A DNA stretch of 64,000 nt, from contig CM076962.1 in assembly GCA_039566865.1 (NCBI GenBank), forward strand, positions 6,442,743 through 6,506,742, read 5' to 3'. Shown piece by piece: positions 33,181 to 44,517 of the stretch. The stretch comes from Aurelia coerulea. Its lineage: Eukaryota; Cnidaria; Scyphozoa; Semaeostomeae; Ulmaridae. Each line of letters starts with the position of its first letter. The stretch's first letter is position 1. The notes under the pieces are model-generated. The model was not told where the DNA came from. It did not search any database and saw only the letters and a program-made list of their open reading frames with translations. Made by a program: the position numbers and the translations under genes.

Positions 33181-34320
33181 TTCCGTACAAAGTATTCCTT
33201 TTCTTGATAACGGGTTATGCTCGAAACTTCGTGCTTATTTCAGTTCGCATTAAAGTGTTTATGTTTATTCTATCTACTTCTAGACACCAACGTAAGTCGA
33301 CGCAATGCATCATTGTAGGTTGAAGAAATAAACATTCATGAAGAAATAATAATTCATGAAGAAATAAACAAAGGGTTTTGCATCACATGATAACTCTTGC
33401 AAATACTGACTTGAAATTCCCGGCCAACCACTGTGTGATAAAGAAAATGAATTGTTCAATCATAGCAGCAGTCGTTAAAGAAAAATGGACTTAGATTAGA
33501 TTTTGAGCTTATGGTCATAATTTAGTTGATTCGTTTAATAATCAAGTCATGAGGCAGATGGAATTCCGAAGCTTATCACATTGCAACCTGAAGCAGATGT
33601 TTCCTTCAAACTAAATCCAATTCAATTTCTTTGTTTATATTACGTTCTGCACGAATTGAATGGTCTGACAACCTGCTGTAAGAAGTAACGCCTTCGAGAG
33701 AGAGTAGAAGCTACTGTAGTCGAAGCTTGGTTATAAAGAGTGTAACATAGAGCCTTCGAAAGGGTAACACAGACGGAACTATCGGTTTACTTTATAAGAA
33801 TACCTCAAAATAATCTATCATTGATAAATGTTGGTAGGAGCCGCTGGAGAGTTTCCTGAAGATTTGCATTTTACATTTACTGATTTCCACTTTACATTTA
33901 CTGCCCATCAAAGCATAAGAGACGAATCGATCGAGATAAAACTGAACAGAGCAATTGAAGCATGCAGTATGCAGTTTAACATCATATACTATCAAATGTG
34001 AAAGGTTTGCTTCAACCAAGGTAAACGCAGTAATTGCGAGTTAAATCATTTGATTGATCTGTATTCATATAACAAAACATTTTGCAATCCAGCAGGAGCT
34101 GCGATTGCACAAATAAATCATATGGTGTCCCAAGTCTAAGTATACAAAATTCTTATTGGAAATGTCAAATACTCTTTAGATGTGAAACCGAAGCTTCTAT
34201 ATATCTCAAATTGCGTCTCAAAAAGAAGTAACTTTAGAAATAACATAATAGAGTAAAACCCAAAGATCAAATAGTATACCTTGTAAAGATTGGCAAAAAC
34301 TTTACTTGAAACCATTTACT
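33181..34320. other. stretch without recognised gene
   Basis: AT-rich, no ORF with a motif, no clear inverted ends. A short direct repetition (AACATTCATGAAGAAATAATAATTCATGAAGAAATAAAC near 33330) is the only structure noticed. Confidence 0.4.
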
Positions 34321-34557
34321 ATGGCAGAAAAACGGGGTGTAAGAGCTCGATTATTTGGAGGCAAGACAGACAGAAATGAAGAGCAACGCAGGAGGCAAAG
34401 GGAGAGAGAACAAGCAGAGCAATCACGTGTTGATAAAAAGTCTCTTTTCAAAAGAGCCATGAAGTCAGGTATGTCTGTTAGCTATGATAGATTGAAAATG
34501 TTTAAATATGTCAGTGCAAGAAACGTATTCAAATCATATGTCAAGAATTTCAAATAA
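34321..34557 (+). CDS. hypothetical 78-residue basic protein
   Basis: ATG to TAA, 78 codons. The central part (RNEEQRRRQREREQAEQSRV) is highly charged and would form a helix or coiled coil; flanking parts are basic (KRGVRARLFGGK; KKSLFKRAMKSG). Codon content looks less random than neighbouring shadow ORFs, but no family is recognised. No splice sites were needed. It may be a small gene, one exon, or chance. Confidence 0.3.
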   Translation: MAEKRGVRARLFGGKTDRNEEQRRRQREREQAEQSRVDKKSLFKRAMKSGMSVSYDRLKMFKYVSARNVFKSYVKNFK

Positions 34558-34690
34558 ACAATTATTTCAAAATAAGCGTGAGTAATGAAGTAACTCTATT
34601 TTGAAGTCAAATCGAGGAACAGCTAAAATTTGACTCACATAAATCTTTAAAAAAGCTGTCATGCGGCCAAACGCAATCAAAAGACAAGCT

Positions 34691-34935
34691 ACAATCCTGG
34701 CCAAAAGAAGCTGGGACACAGGCAAATTTTTATGTGTCTTCATGATGTTTCCTAAAATATCGAGGAGAAAACATACGTTTAGAGTCTCCAAATCACCCTC
34801 CCCCCCCCTTACAACGCCTATGTCGGCATAGATAGCTGAGAACTCACTTCTTGTGTTGGGGATGACGGTGTTAAAATTTCACGCAGAAATCTCTATGGGT
34901 TCTGTTATTATTTGTTAACAATCTTTTTCAGAGAG
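34691..34935 (+). repeat. dispersed tandem repeat, order X-Y
   Basis: X (34691-34804, ACAATCCTGGCCAAAAGAAG onward) followed by Y (34811-34935, ACAACGCCTATGTCGGCATA onward). The same two blocks occur at 36058-36302 in the order Y-X. In the second locus the end of Y runs directly into X, so a Y-X monomer of about 245 bases is likely. Confidence 0.85.
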
Positions 34936-36057
34936 TCTGAAAAATTGCTATCATTACCTATCATATATGTTTCTATGAATTCAAATCTACTTATATCAGA
35001 CAATTTCTTTTACTATGAATGGATAGCCACTAACTGTGGGCTTAACTCCAGAGTACTTCAGATGTTAATGTTTTCATTGTTACTGGTTCATCCATCAGAA
35101 CTATGACGTCATCAAATCATACAAAATTTTCCCATTACGTTCAGCGAAACTTCTCTTGTGCACGAAGCCTGCCAATGATTTTCGTTTGAAAACATCACAG
35201 TTATCAAAGAGAACTAGAAAACAAAGTTCCTTTCGAATCAGTGCAAATTCTGCGCCTCCGCAGTGCAATTGTCTTATTTTCAAATGTACCGTTAGCCAAT
35301 TCTCTTACTATTCATTCATTTTCAATAAGATTAAATTCGCTCCACCAAACTTGCATTCACCCTGGACGGCATTGAATGGTCTATTGTTCCCGATGAATTG
35401 TAGTCCAGAACTTTTTGTTGAAGAAGAATATACTTGTTGCATAGCAGCAAGGCGGATTCGCACTGGCTGGAACAGTGAGAAAGGGATCAGATTTGTCAAC
35501 GCTTCTCCCTATTTTAAACATTAATAACGTCGGCAATGTTTGCCCTATTCTAACAAATTTTATCTCATTCTGATGAGAAAAATTAGCTTTATTAGCCTAT
35601 AGTCAGTATTTGCATCGATATTTTCGTGAAATAGGATTTCTGACGGTTCTCAATAGAGTTCAGAAGAAACTTAGCTGGAATTGTTTATTTTAAGTTTTTT
35701 AATTTTGGAGCGCCGTGAGATTTCCCCCTTCCAGGCAATTTTTAATTTGTTTTTGTGCATAAAGACTTTGATGTTCAAATGTGGAATCAAGCGAATTTAC
35801 CAAAAAAGCGTGACTTATCCCAAAATTATGGGGCATTTTTCTTTGGAGCACCGTTGGGAGAACCGAAGAATTCACAAGAAACCGGACCTCAAACAATAAC
35901 CCCAAAAGCTTTCTTGCACTGACAAGTCATTTTCAATAGCGGAATAAAGCTCAGAATTCTAATGTATGTCACTTTTTATAAGGGAATCTTTATGTGAGTG
36001 AAAATTGCAGCAATTGTGCCACGCCCATTTTTAAAAAGGTGCTCAGCGAATTTAGCA
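34936..36057. other. stretch without recognised gene
   Basis: Lies between the two X/Y repeat loci. The 122-codon ORF at 35156 has no recognisable domain and overlaps others on the opposite strand. Confidence 0.35.
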
Positions 36058-36302
36058 AACAACGCCTATGTCGGCATAGATAGCTGAGAACTCACTTCTT
36101 GTGTTGGGAATGACCGTGTTAAAATTTCACGCAGAAATCTCTATGGGTTCTCAAGCTATTAGTTATTTTTTGTTAACAATCATTTTCAGACAATCCTGGC
36201 CAAAAGAAGCTGGGACACAGGCAAATTTCAGTGTCTTCATGATGTTTCCTAAAATATCGAGGAGAAAACATACGCTTAGAGTCTCCAAATCCCCCTCCCC
36301 CC
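36058..36302 (+). repeat. dispersed tandem repeat, order Y-X
   Basis: Second locus of the X/Y repeat: Y at 36058-36187, X at 36190-36302. It ends in a CCCCTCCCCCC tract, as X does at 34790-34808. Confidence 0.85.
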
Positions 36303-36399
36303 TTCTTCAATGTTGAGAAGGTCGAAAGGTGTTTGATTCAAGCAACTTTGAAACGGGGGAGTGGGGGGCACGTAATCAAAGACCGAAGTAGTGCAATTT

Positions 36400-36605
36400 T
36401 ATGATTTGTCCCAAGTATTTTGGCCAAGATTGTAGATTCATGGGTAGCAAAAAGAGACAAGTAATTGTGAATTCATTCATTCTTTGTCACTTCAATTACT
36501 GCCCCTTTATCTGGTTATTTTGCAGTAATGCCAGCCAAAGAAACTCGAGAAAGTCAACGGGAGGGCCTTGCGATTTACATTCTCAGATTATACTAAATGG
36601 TATAT
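36400..36605 (+). pseudogene. LINE RT C-terminal fragment
   Basis: Reads IVNSFILCHFNYCPFIWLFC, the common thumb-region signature of LINE RTs, followed by NSRK. About 200 bases; both sides lost. Confidence 0.75.
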
Positions 36606-36779
36606 AGTAACCTCCTAATCAAGGCCGAATAAAGTTTACAAAGGTCATGTTTCCATTTGGTTCATTGGTCAATGAAGAATAATCAAACCTGCATGATTTT
36701 GATTTGACATATTTTGTTGACTCAATGTCATCCTTTGAAATAACTTCTTGTCCTACTAACTTGCCAAATTTAGTTGATT

Positions 36780-37000
36780 ACGATATTGATGAACCATCAG
36801 ATGTCAACTCTACTTACACAGGACTTATCTACACTTGATACTTCAATAACTGATTTTTCCATATTTCATTTAAATATTAGAAGTCATTCTCTTCATCATG
36901 ATGAGCTTGTTTGAACTCTTGCAAGCTTGACAGTAAACATCAATCTTATTGTTGCATCTGAAACTTGAAATTCTTTAGAAAGTCCTCTTAAACCAAAGAA
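36780..37000 (+). pseudogene. LINE endonuclease N-terminal fragment
   Basis: Around 36837 the translation gives DTSITDFSIFHLNIRSHSLH and HDELV, then VNINLIVASET. This is the beginning of an APE-type endonuclease (HLNIRS and SET boxes) with stops and shifts. It is separate from the C-terminal piece at 36400 and in the wrong order for one element. Confidence 0.65.
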
Positions 37001-37220
37001 TGAGGCAAGCGACGACCATCATTGTAAATTTAATCATCATTCAGAAAGACGTAGACATTCCATGTTAAGTAAATTTGACAAATCCAGGTGACATTCCAAG
37101 TATAAAATTTTAATTAATTAATAGACGTAAACATGTTTATTCGAACGTTTCGAACCATACTTGGCTAATCTTCAGCAAATAATTAAGTGTTAAACGGCCA
37201 TTTGTACCCTAAGACAAACA

Positions 37221-38476
37221 AGTAGGGTAAGACGGGGTAAAGTGAACTATTTAGGAGGTTTTTCAAGGATATGCTAAAAAGATTGTAGCTGAGGGCAAAC
37301 CATTTTATGTTGTTTTGACAGTCTTTGGGTCAGTTTATCCAGCAAAAATATTTTTTAAATCTATTTCCATTGTCTCACAAAAGAGCTTTCTTTGGTGATC
37401 ACTCTGCCTAGTTCACTTTACCTCAGGCCGGGGTAAAGTGAACTACTTAGCAATTGTTCGATAAAACCAAAATGATGCTGGTAATACTCGAAAACATGAT
37501 TTATTTTGCAACTCTAAGGAGTTCTTCGCATGCCAAAACGAAACAATCCAACAAATTCCACAAGAGTGATAGTTAAAAAGATTAGACGGTCACGTATGTT
37601 AAGAACGGTCTTTGCAGATCAAATAGTAACCAAAAACTATTGTTAAAGTTACAAATTCGAGTCAGATTGCGAGACCTGAATAAAATTTGATGAAAAAGAA
37701 TGGGAATATACTTGGAAAATACTATATTGCATATAAATACCAAACCACCACACAGAGAAACACTGTTTTCAAAGTAGTTCACTTTGCCCTGAAACCTCCG
37801 CCCAGAAATAAAACGAAAAATAGTTATAAATCCATGACAACTATCAATATTCTAATTTCACAGTGATGGCCATTTATCCTTTCCCTGTCGATAGATATAC
37901 ATGCTTCATCAAATACCAATAAATTCTTGGATCAGTAACCACATTTTTTAATGAAGGTCAAACCTGGGCTGTCAAATTTTTGGAGTTTTTTCAGGGAGCT
38001 GGTATCAGAATATATTTCTGTGTCATCAGAGCGAAAACTTCTCCTGCAAATTATGTTTTTCTGAAGGCAGAATGATGAAGGAAATGAGATTGAAAGATCT
38101 TCTTCATCTGACTTCGTGTTCACATGAGAAAATAAAAAATCATGGGTAGTTCACTTTACCCCGGTCGAAGCAAAATATCGACTGAACGATAGATCTTTTA
38201 AAATATCATGTTAGTTGACAAAAAATCTTTCTTGGCCCTTTCGTGTTGGAAAACGTAAGCACATGGTATCAAATCGATCAAAACAATTATAGAAATGAAT
38301 TTCGTCTTGGGGTCAAAAATTAAGACCAAAGATAGGAGCCCAAACCTAATAACCATAATTTCCCGAAGTTGTTTTTACTGCCTCGGTTAAAGGGATTTTT
38401 TGCAACAACAGAAAGGACTGTTTTGCAAAAATGTTTTCATTTTCTGCGAGCACATGTAACAAAGCATTGGGCATAA
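37221..38476 (-). mobile_element. AGTAGGGTAAGACGGGG element, truncated copy
   Basis: Starts with the terminal repeat AGTAGGGTAAGACGGGGTAA and is the inverse of 55412 to about 54150. Subterminal copies of GGGGTAAAGTGAACTA occur at 37238 and 37432 and, inverted, near 38147. The far end is missing: the sequence stops inside the match (GCATTGGGCATAA) where the palindrome at 38477 begins. No transposase ORF. Confidence 0.88.
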
Positions 38477-41400
38477 GCATAGCCGTCAAATCTTTTCTTT
38501 TGTCAAAAGATCCCGTGGGGTTCTGACTCACGCTCTGATCAGATCGCATTTTCTCCTATGATTGACCAATCAAATGCCGTCGTTGTGTTTACTTCCGCGT
38601 TTCGCAGCAAAACTTAGGCCATTTTCGGCCGTTTTGACCACTCTCCGGAAAAAATCATTGCACGATCGGATAAATCGAATTTCGTCAAAATTTCAATTGG
38701 AGAAGATTCTCCATGCTTTGGACCATAAGTGTTTTCGGTATGGCTTTGCGATCACTAAAAATAGCAGAATTGTGGCATTTTTAAGCTCACTGCAGTCATT
38801 CATCGGTTACAGACTCTATGATTAGCAAAAAGAAGAGTAGAAAATTGAAAACCTGAAAAAGAACTAGTGCATACACATACCTCAGATGGATTTAATAACA
38901 AACATCCACTTTTTCTGCCGCGATCTACAGCGAGTTTCACCAGCAAATAACACAGTCAACAAAAATAGGCGCGAGAACTTGAATGATCAGCTACATGCCA
39001 TCGTCGAGTGAGAACAGCATCCGATTCCAATGAACAGAAATATGAATAAATCAACGGTGAATAACGAATACATGAACTTGCCATATGCTGAAGATTACGG
39101 GAGTAGCTGTACGTGCACTCTGGCCCAGAAAGAACAATTTTGTGATGTCTCTTTCGATAAACCATCTATGGATAAACCGTGCCACTATTCCTTTATCCAA
39201 CTGCGGCTATCTGCACGCAGGCTAGATGGAAACCGGCAATAACATTACCAAAACGATGTACGAATTGATCGGTCCCATCCCATCTTTTATTGCAAGAAAA
39301 ATGTCTATCGTCTTATGGTCTAGCAGGCTAGCAGCTTCATGAAACAGAACTGAAATGCTAGGTTTAGTGTTCTTACGAATACGAATAACAAGAAGAAATG
39401 TACATCTTATTTTCATAACGAGTAAAAAAGATCGATCTTTTCGACATTTGAAATACTATTTATAGAAACTCCTCATGTCAATTTCACATTTTGGGCGGAT
39501 ATCATCAAAAATATTTTATCTTTTAGGAGTCCTTCGCTAGAAAATCACCCCTTCACAGTCAAGCAACACAGTAGCATCAAAGCAAAGTTGGGCAGTTTGC
39601 AAACTCATTGCCCATTCATGGAAGAACAACCCTATTTTTTGTAAGATTCTACAACTTTCATCCAATAAAGAAAGCTCCTCAAAATTCTCACTTTCTGAGT
39701 ACAAAATGTTTCGTAAGAGTTTCTTAAAAGTTCCCTCAAATTTCTATCGGTGGTGTAGGATCTCTGGGATCTCCTGTGCCTTAGACAAAAATTGTGCGGC
39801 AAATTATGCCACAATAGTGTAGATCACATACGAAGTCTCATGTAAGAAATTACTAAATGAAAAGTGAAGTTATTATGTTCCAGTTTCAAAGATTTTATAT
39901 TCTAGGTGACCTGAGAGTTCAGTTTCTTGACATTTTTCCTATGATAGCGGACCTCTATCAATGCAACAGCATACACTTTTTCTGCAGGAAACTGCTTGAA
40001 GGAAACCGTTGCTGCCTCTTCCATAAATTAGGAAAATCTATTAGAAGCGATGAAAGGTCATTTCAAATTTAAGGAACTTTTTCAAAGTAAGTTATGAGTT
40101 GCAAAAAATGTTTTCAACCAGAAATTGCAATACCAACTCAACTATTACTAAAAAGCAATAATTTTTGTTATTATTTCGTTTTTTAACAATTCATTGGTTC
40201 AAAATGTGGTTCTGAATGAACGTCGACAAACTGTCAGTTGGAATTTTGAAAATTTGGGAACCTTACAAGAAACTTTTTTATTAGAATCAAGCCTAAAGTA
40301 AATATAACATTTTGGAAACTGAAACAAATAAATTTCACTTTTCGTTTGGTAACTTCTTACATGAGATTTCGTATGTGATCTACACTGTTGTGGCATGATT
40401 TCATAATTTGCTGCACAATTTTTGTCTAAGGCACAGGAGATCCCAGAGATCCTGCACCACCGATAGAAATTTGAGAGAACTTTTAAGAAACTCTTACGAA
40501 ACATTTTGTACTCAGAAAGTGAGAATTTTGAGGAGCTTTCTTTATTGGATGAAAGTTGTAGAATCTTACAAAAATAGGGGTTTTCTTCCATGAATGGGCA
40601 ATGAGTTTGCAAACTGCCCAACTTTGCTTTGATGCTACTGTGTTGCTTGACTGTGAAGGGGTGATTTTCTAACGAAGGACTTCTAAAAGATAAAATATTT
40701 TTGATGATATCCGCCCAAAATGTGAAATTGACATGAGGAGTTTCTATAAATAGTATTTCAAATGTCGAAAAGATCGATCTTTTTTACTCGTTATGAAAAT
40801 AAGATGTACATTTCTTCTTGTTATTCGTATTCGTAAGAACACTAAACCTAGCATTTCAGTTCTGTTTCATGAAGCTGCTAGCCTGCTAGACCATAAGACG
40901 ATAGATATTTTTCTTGCAATAAAAGATGGGAAGTGACCGATCAATTCGTACATCGTTTTGGTAATGTTATTGCCGGTTTCCATCTAGCCTGCGTGCAGAT
41001 AGCCGCAGTTGGATAAAGGAATGGTGGCACGGTTTATCCACAGATGGTTTATCGAAAAAGACATCACAAAATTGTTCTTTCTGGGCCAGAGTGCACGTAC
41101 AGCTACTCCCGTAATCTTCAGCATATGGCAAGTTCATGTATTCGTTATTCACCGTTGATTTATTCATATTTCTGTTCATTGGAATCGGATGCTGTTCTCA
41201 CTCGACGATGGCATGTAGCTGATCATTCAAGTTCTCGCGCCTATTTTTGTTGACTGTGTTATTTGCTGGTGAAACTCGCTGTAGATCGCGGCAGAAAAAG
41301 TGGATGTTTGTTATTAAATCCATCTGAGGTATGTGTATGCACTAGTTCTTTTTCAGGTTTTCAATTTTCTACTCTTCTTTTTGCTAATCATAGAGTCTGT

Positions 41401-41732
41401 AACCGATGAATGACTGCAGTGAGCTTAAAAATGCCACAATTCTGCTATTTTTAGTGATCGCAAAGCCATACCGAAAACACTTATGGTCCAAAGCATGGAG
41501 AATCTTCTCCAATTGAAATTTTGACGAAATTCGATTTATCCGATCGTGCAATGATTTTTTCCGGAGAGTGGTCAAAACGGCTGAAAATGGCCTAAGTTTT
41601 GCTGTGAAACGCGGAAGTAAACACAACGACGGCATCTGATTGGTCAATCATAGGAGAAAATGCGATCTGATCAGAGCGTGAGTCACAACCCCACGGGAGC
41701 TTTTGACAAAAGAAAAGATTTGACGGCTATGC
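38477..41732. mobile_element. palindrome A, 3.3-kb foldback-like element
   Basis: Two inverted arms, about 38477-39900 and 40300-41732, around a loop of about 400 bases. Ends are GCATAGCCGTCAAATCTTTT and its complement. Arms are nearly identical and share variants that differ from palindrome B (CATATGCTGAAG; CTCACTGCAG). Outside left is the truncated 37.2-kb element, outside right 35 bases resembling the Penelope 3' region, so no target duplication is preserved. Short ORFs repeated in all arms show no domain. Confidence 0.93.
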
Positions 41733-41767
41733 TCCGATCTCGTAAAATCAACAGGCTTTCGTGAATA

Positions 41768-44506
41768 GCATAGCCGTCAAATCTTTTCTTTTGTCAAAAG
41801 ATCCCGTGGGGTTCTGACTCACGCTCTGATCAGATCGCATTTTCTCCTATGATTGACCAATCAGGTGCCGTCGCTGTGTTTACTTCCGCGTTTCGCGGCA
41901 AAACTTAGGCCATTTTCGGCCGTTTTGACCACTCTCCGGAAAAAATCATTGCACGATCGGATAAATCGAATTTCGTCAAAATTTCAATTGGAGAAGATTC
42001 TCCATGCTTTGGACCATAAGTGTTTTCGGTATGGCTTTGCGATCACTAAAATTAGCAGAATTGTGGCATTTTTAAGCTCAATGCAGTCATTCATCGGTTA
42101 CAGACTCTATGATTAGCAAAAAGAAGAGTAGAAAACTGAAAACCTGAAGAAGAACTAGGGCATACACATACCTCAGATGGATTTAATAACAAACATCTAC
42201 TTTTTCTGCCGCGATCTACAGCGAGTTTCACCAGCAAATAACACAGTCAACAAAAATAGGCGCGAGAACTTGAATGATCAGCTACATGCCATCGTCGAGT
42301 GAGAACAACATCCGATTCCAATGAACAGAAATATGAATAAATCAACGGTGAATAACGAATACATGAACTTGCCATGCTGAAGATTACGGGAGTAGCTGGA
42401 CGTCCACTCTGGCCCAGAAAGAACAATTTTGTGATGTCTCTTTCGATAAACCATCTATGGATAAACCGTGCCACCATTCCTTTATCCAACTGCGGCTATC
42501 GCTGCCAGATGGAAACCGGCAATAACATTACCAAAACGATGTACGAATTGATCGGTCACATCCCATCTTTCATTGCAAGAAAAATGTCTATCGTCTTATG
42601 GTCTGGCAGGCTAGCAGCTTCATGAAACAGAACTGAAATGCTAGGTTTAGTGTTCTTACGAATACGAATAACAAGAAGAAATGTACATCTTATTTTCATA
42701 ACGAGTAAAAAAGATCGATCTTTTCGACATTTGAAATACTATTTATAGAAACTCCTCATGTCAATTTCACATTTTGGGCGGATATCATAAAAAATATTTT
42801 ATCTTTTAGAAGTCCTTCGTTAGAAAATCACCCCTTCACAGTCAAGCAACACACATCGGCGTAGGGGGAGATAAAATTTGGGGGGGCTGCCCGATAAAAA
42901 GTCCATTGTTTGAGAAAATTTTGCCCGACTTGAGGCGGATTTCTGCCCGATTATGGCTGATTTTTGCAAATTTTTCTTACGTTGGGGGGCTGCAGCCCCC
43001 CTGTCCCCCTGTCTCCTACGCCTATGGCAACACAGTAGCATCAAAGCAAAATTGGGCAGTTTGCAAACTCATTGCCCATTCATGGAAGAACAACCCTATT
43101 TTTGTAAGATTCTACAACTTTCATCCAAGAAAGAAAGCTCCTCAAAATTCTCATTTTCTGAGTACAAAATGTTTCGTAAGAGTTTCTTAAAATTTCTCTC
43201 AAATTTCTATCGGTGGTGTAGGATCTCTGGGATCTCCTGTACCTTTAGATAAAAATTGTGTGGCAAATTATGAAATCATGCCACAACAGTGTAGATCACA
43301 TACGAAGTCTCACGTAAGAAATTACTAAAAGAAAAGTGAAGTTAATATGTTCCAGTTTCAAAGATTTCATATTCTAGGTAACCTGAGAGTTCAGTTTCTT
43401 GACTTTACTTTGATGCTACTGTGTTGCTTGACTGTGAAGGGGTGATTTTCTAACGAAGGACTTCTAAAAATTAAAATATTTTTTTATGATATCCGCCCAA
43501 AATGTGAAATTGACATGAGGAGTTTCTATAAATAGTATTTCAAATGTCGAAAAGATCGATCTTTTTTACTCGTTATGAAAATAAGATGTACATTTCTTCT
43601 TGTTATTCGTATTCGTAAGAATACCAAACCTAGCATTTCAGTTCTGTTTCATGAAGCTGCTAGCCTGCCAGACCATAAGACGATAGACATTTTTCTTGCA
43701 ATAAAAGATGGGATGTGACCGATCAATTCGTACATCGTTTTGGTAATGTTATTGCCGGTTTCCATCTGGCAGCGATAGCCGCAGTTGGATAAAGGAATGG
43801 TGGCACGGTTTATCCATAGATGGTTTATCGAAAGAGACATCACAAAATTGTTCTTTCTGGGCCAGAGTGGACGTACAGCTACTCCCGTAATCTTCAGCAT
43901 GGCAAGTTCATGTATTCGTTATTCACCGTTGATTTATTCATATTTCTGTTCATTGGAATCGGATGTTGTTCTCACTCGACGATGGCATGTAGCTGATCAT
44001 TCAAGTTCTCGCGCCTATTTTTGTTGACTGTGTTATTTGCTGGTGAAACTCGCTGTAGATCGCGGCAGAAAAAGTAGATGTTTGTTATTAAATCCATCTG
44101 AGGTATGTGTATGCCCTAGTTCTTCTTCAGGTTTTCAGTTTTCTACTCTTCTTTTTGCTAATCATAGAGTCTGTAACCGATGAATGACTGCATTGAGCTT
44201 AAAAATGCCACAATTCTGCTATTTTTAGTGATCGCAAAGCCATACCGAAAACACTTATGGTCCAAAGCATGGAGAATCTTCTCCAATTGAAATTTTGACG
44301 AAATTCGATTTATCCGATCGTGCAATGATTTTTTCCGGAGAGTGGTCAAAACGGCCGAAAATGGCCTAAGTTTTGCCGCGAAACGCGGAAGTAAACACAA
44401 CGACGGCACCTGATTGGTCAATCATAGGAGAAAATGCGAACTGATCAGAGCGTGAGTCAGAACCCCACGGGATCTTTTGACAAAAGAAAAGATTTGACGG
44501 CTATGC
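41768..44506. mobile_element. palindrome B, 2.7-kb foldback-like element
   Basis: Same ends and arm sequence as palindrome A, arms about 41768-43045 and 43405-44506, the left arm carrying a later 173-base MITE. The 11-mer TTTCGTGAATA stands on both sides (41757-41767, 44507-44517), indicating insertion as a unit. A related sequence (CTTTCGTGAATGTGCAAATC) in the Penelope fragment near 31473 shows that the target was Penelope DNA. Duplications of 9-11 bases with very long inverted ends recall Mutator/Foldback-type elements (inference). Confidence 0.92.
42854..43026. mobile_element. 173-bp hAT-type MITE in palindrome B
   Basis: Ends CATCGGCGTAGGGGGAGA and TCTCCTACGCCTATG, flanked by the octamer GCAACACA (42846-42853, 43027-43034). 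The other three arms have the uninterrupted site GCAACACAGTAGC, so the boundaries are certain. GC-rich interior with a CTGCAGCCCCCC stretch; noncoding. Confidence 0.95.
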
Positions 44507-44517
44507 TTTCGTGAATA

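Noticed and set aside
35156..35524. 122-codon ORF
   Set aside because: Composition and lack of any motif suggest chance; an overlapping ORF lies on the other strand.
38562..38825. 87-codon ORF repeated in all four palindrome arms
   Set aside because: It starts at TTG rather than ATG, has no domain, and is preserved only because the arms are nearly identical DNA.
44457..44517. C-terminal extension AVKSFLLSKDPVGF of the Penelope protein
   Set aside because: These residues are encoded by the end of palindrome B, not by Penelope, so the extension is an insertion artefact.
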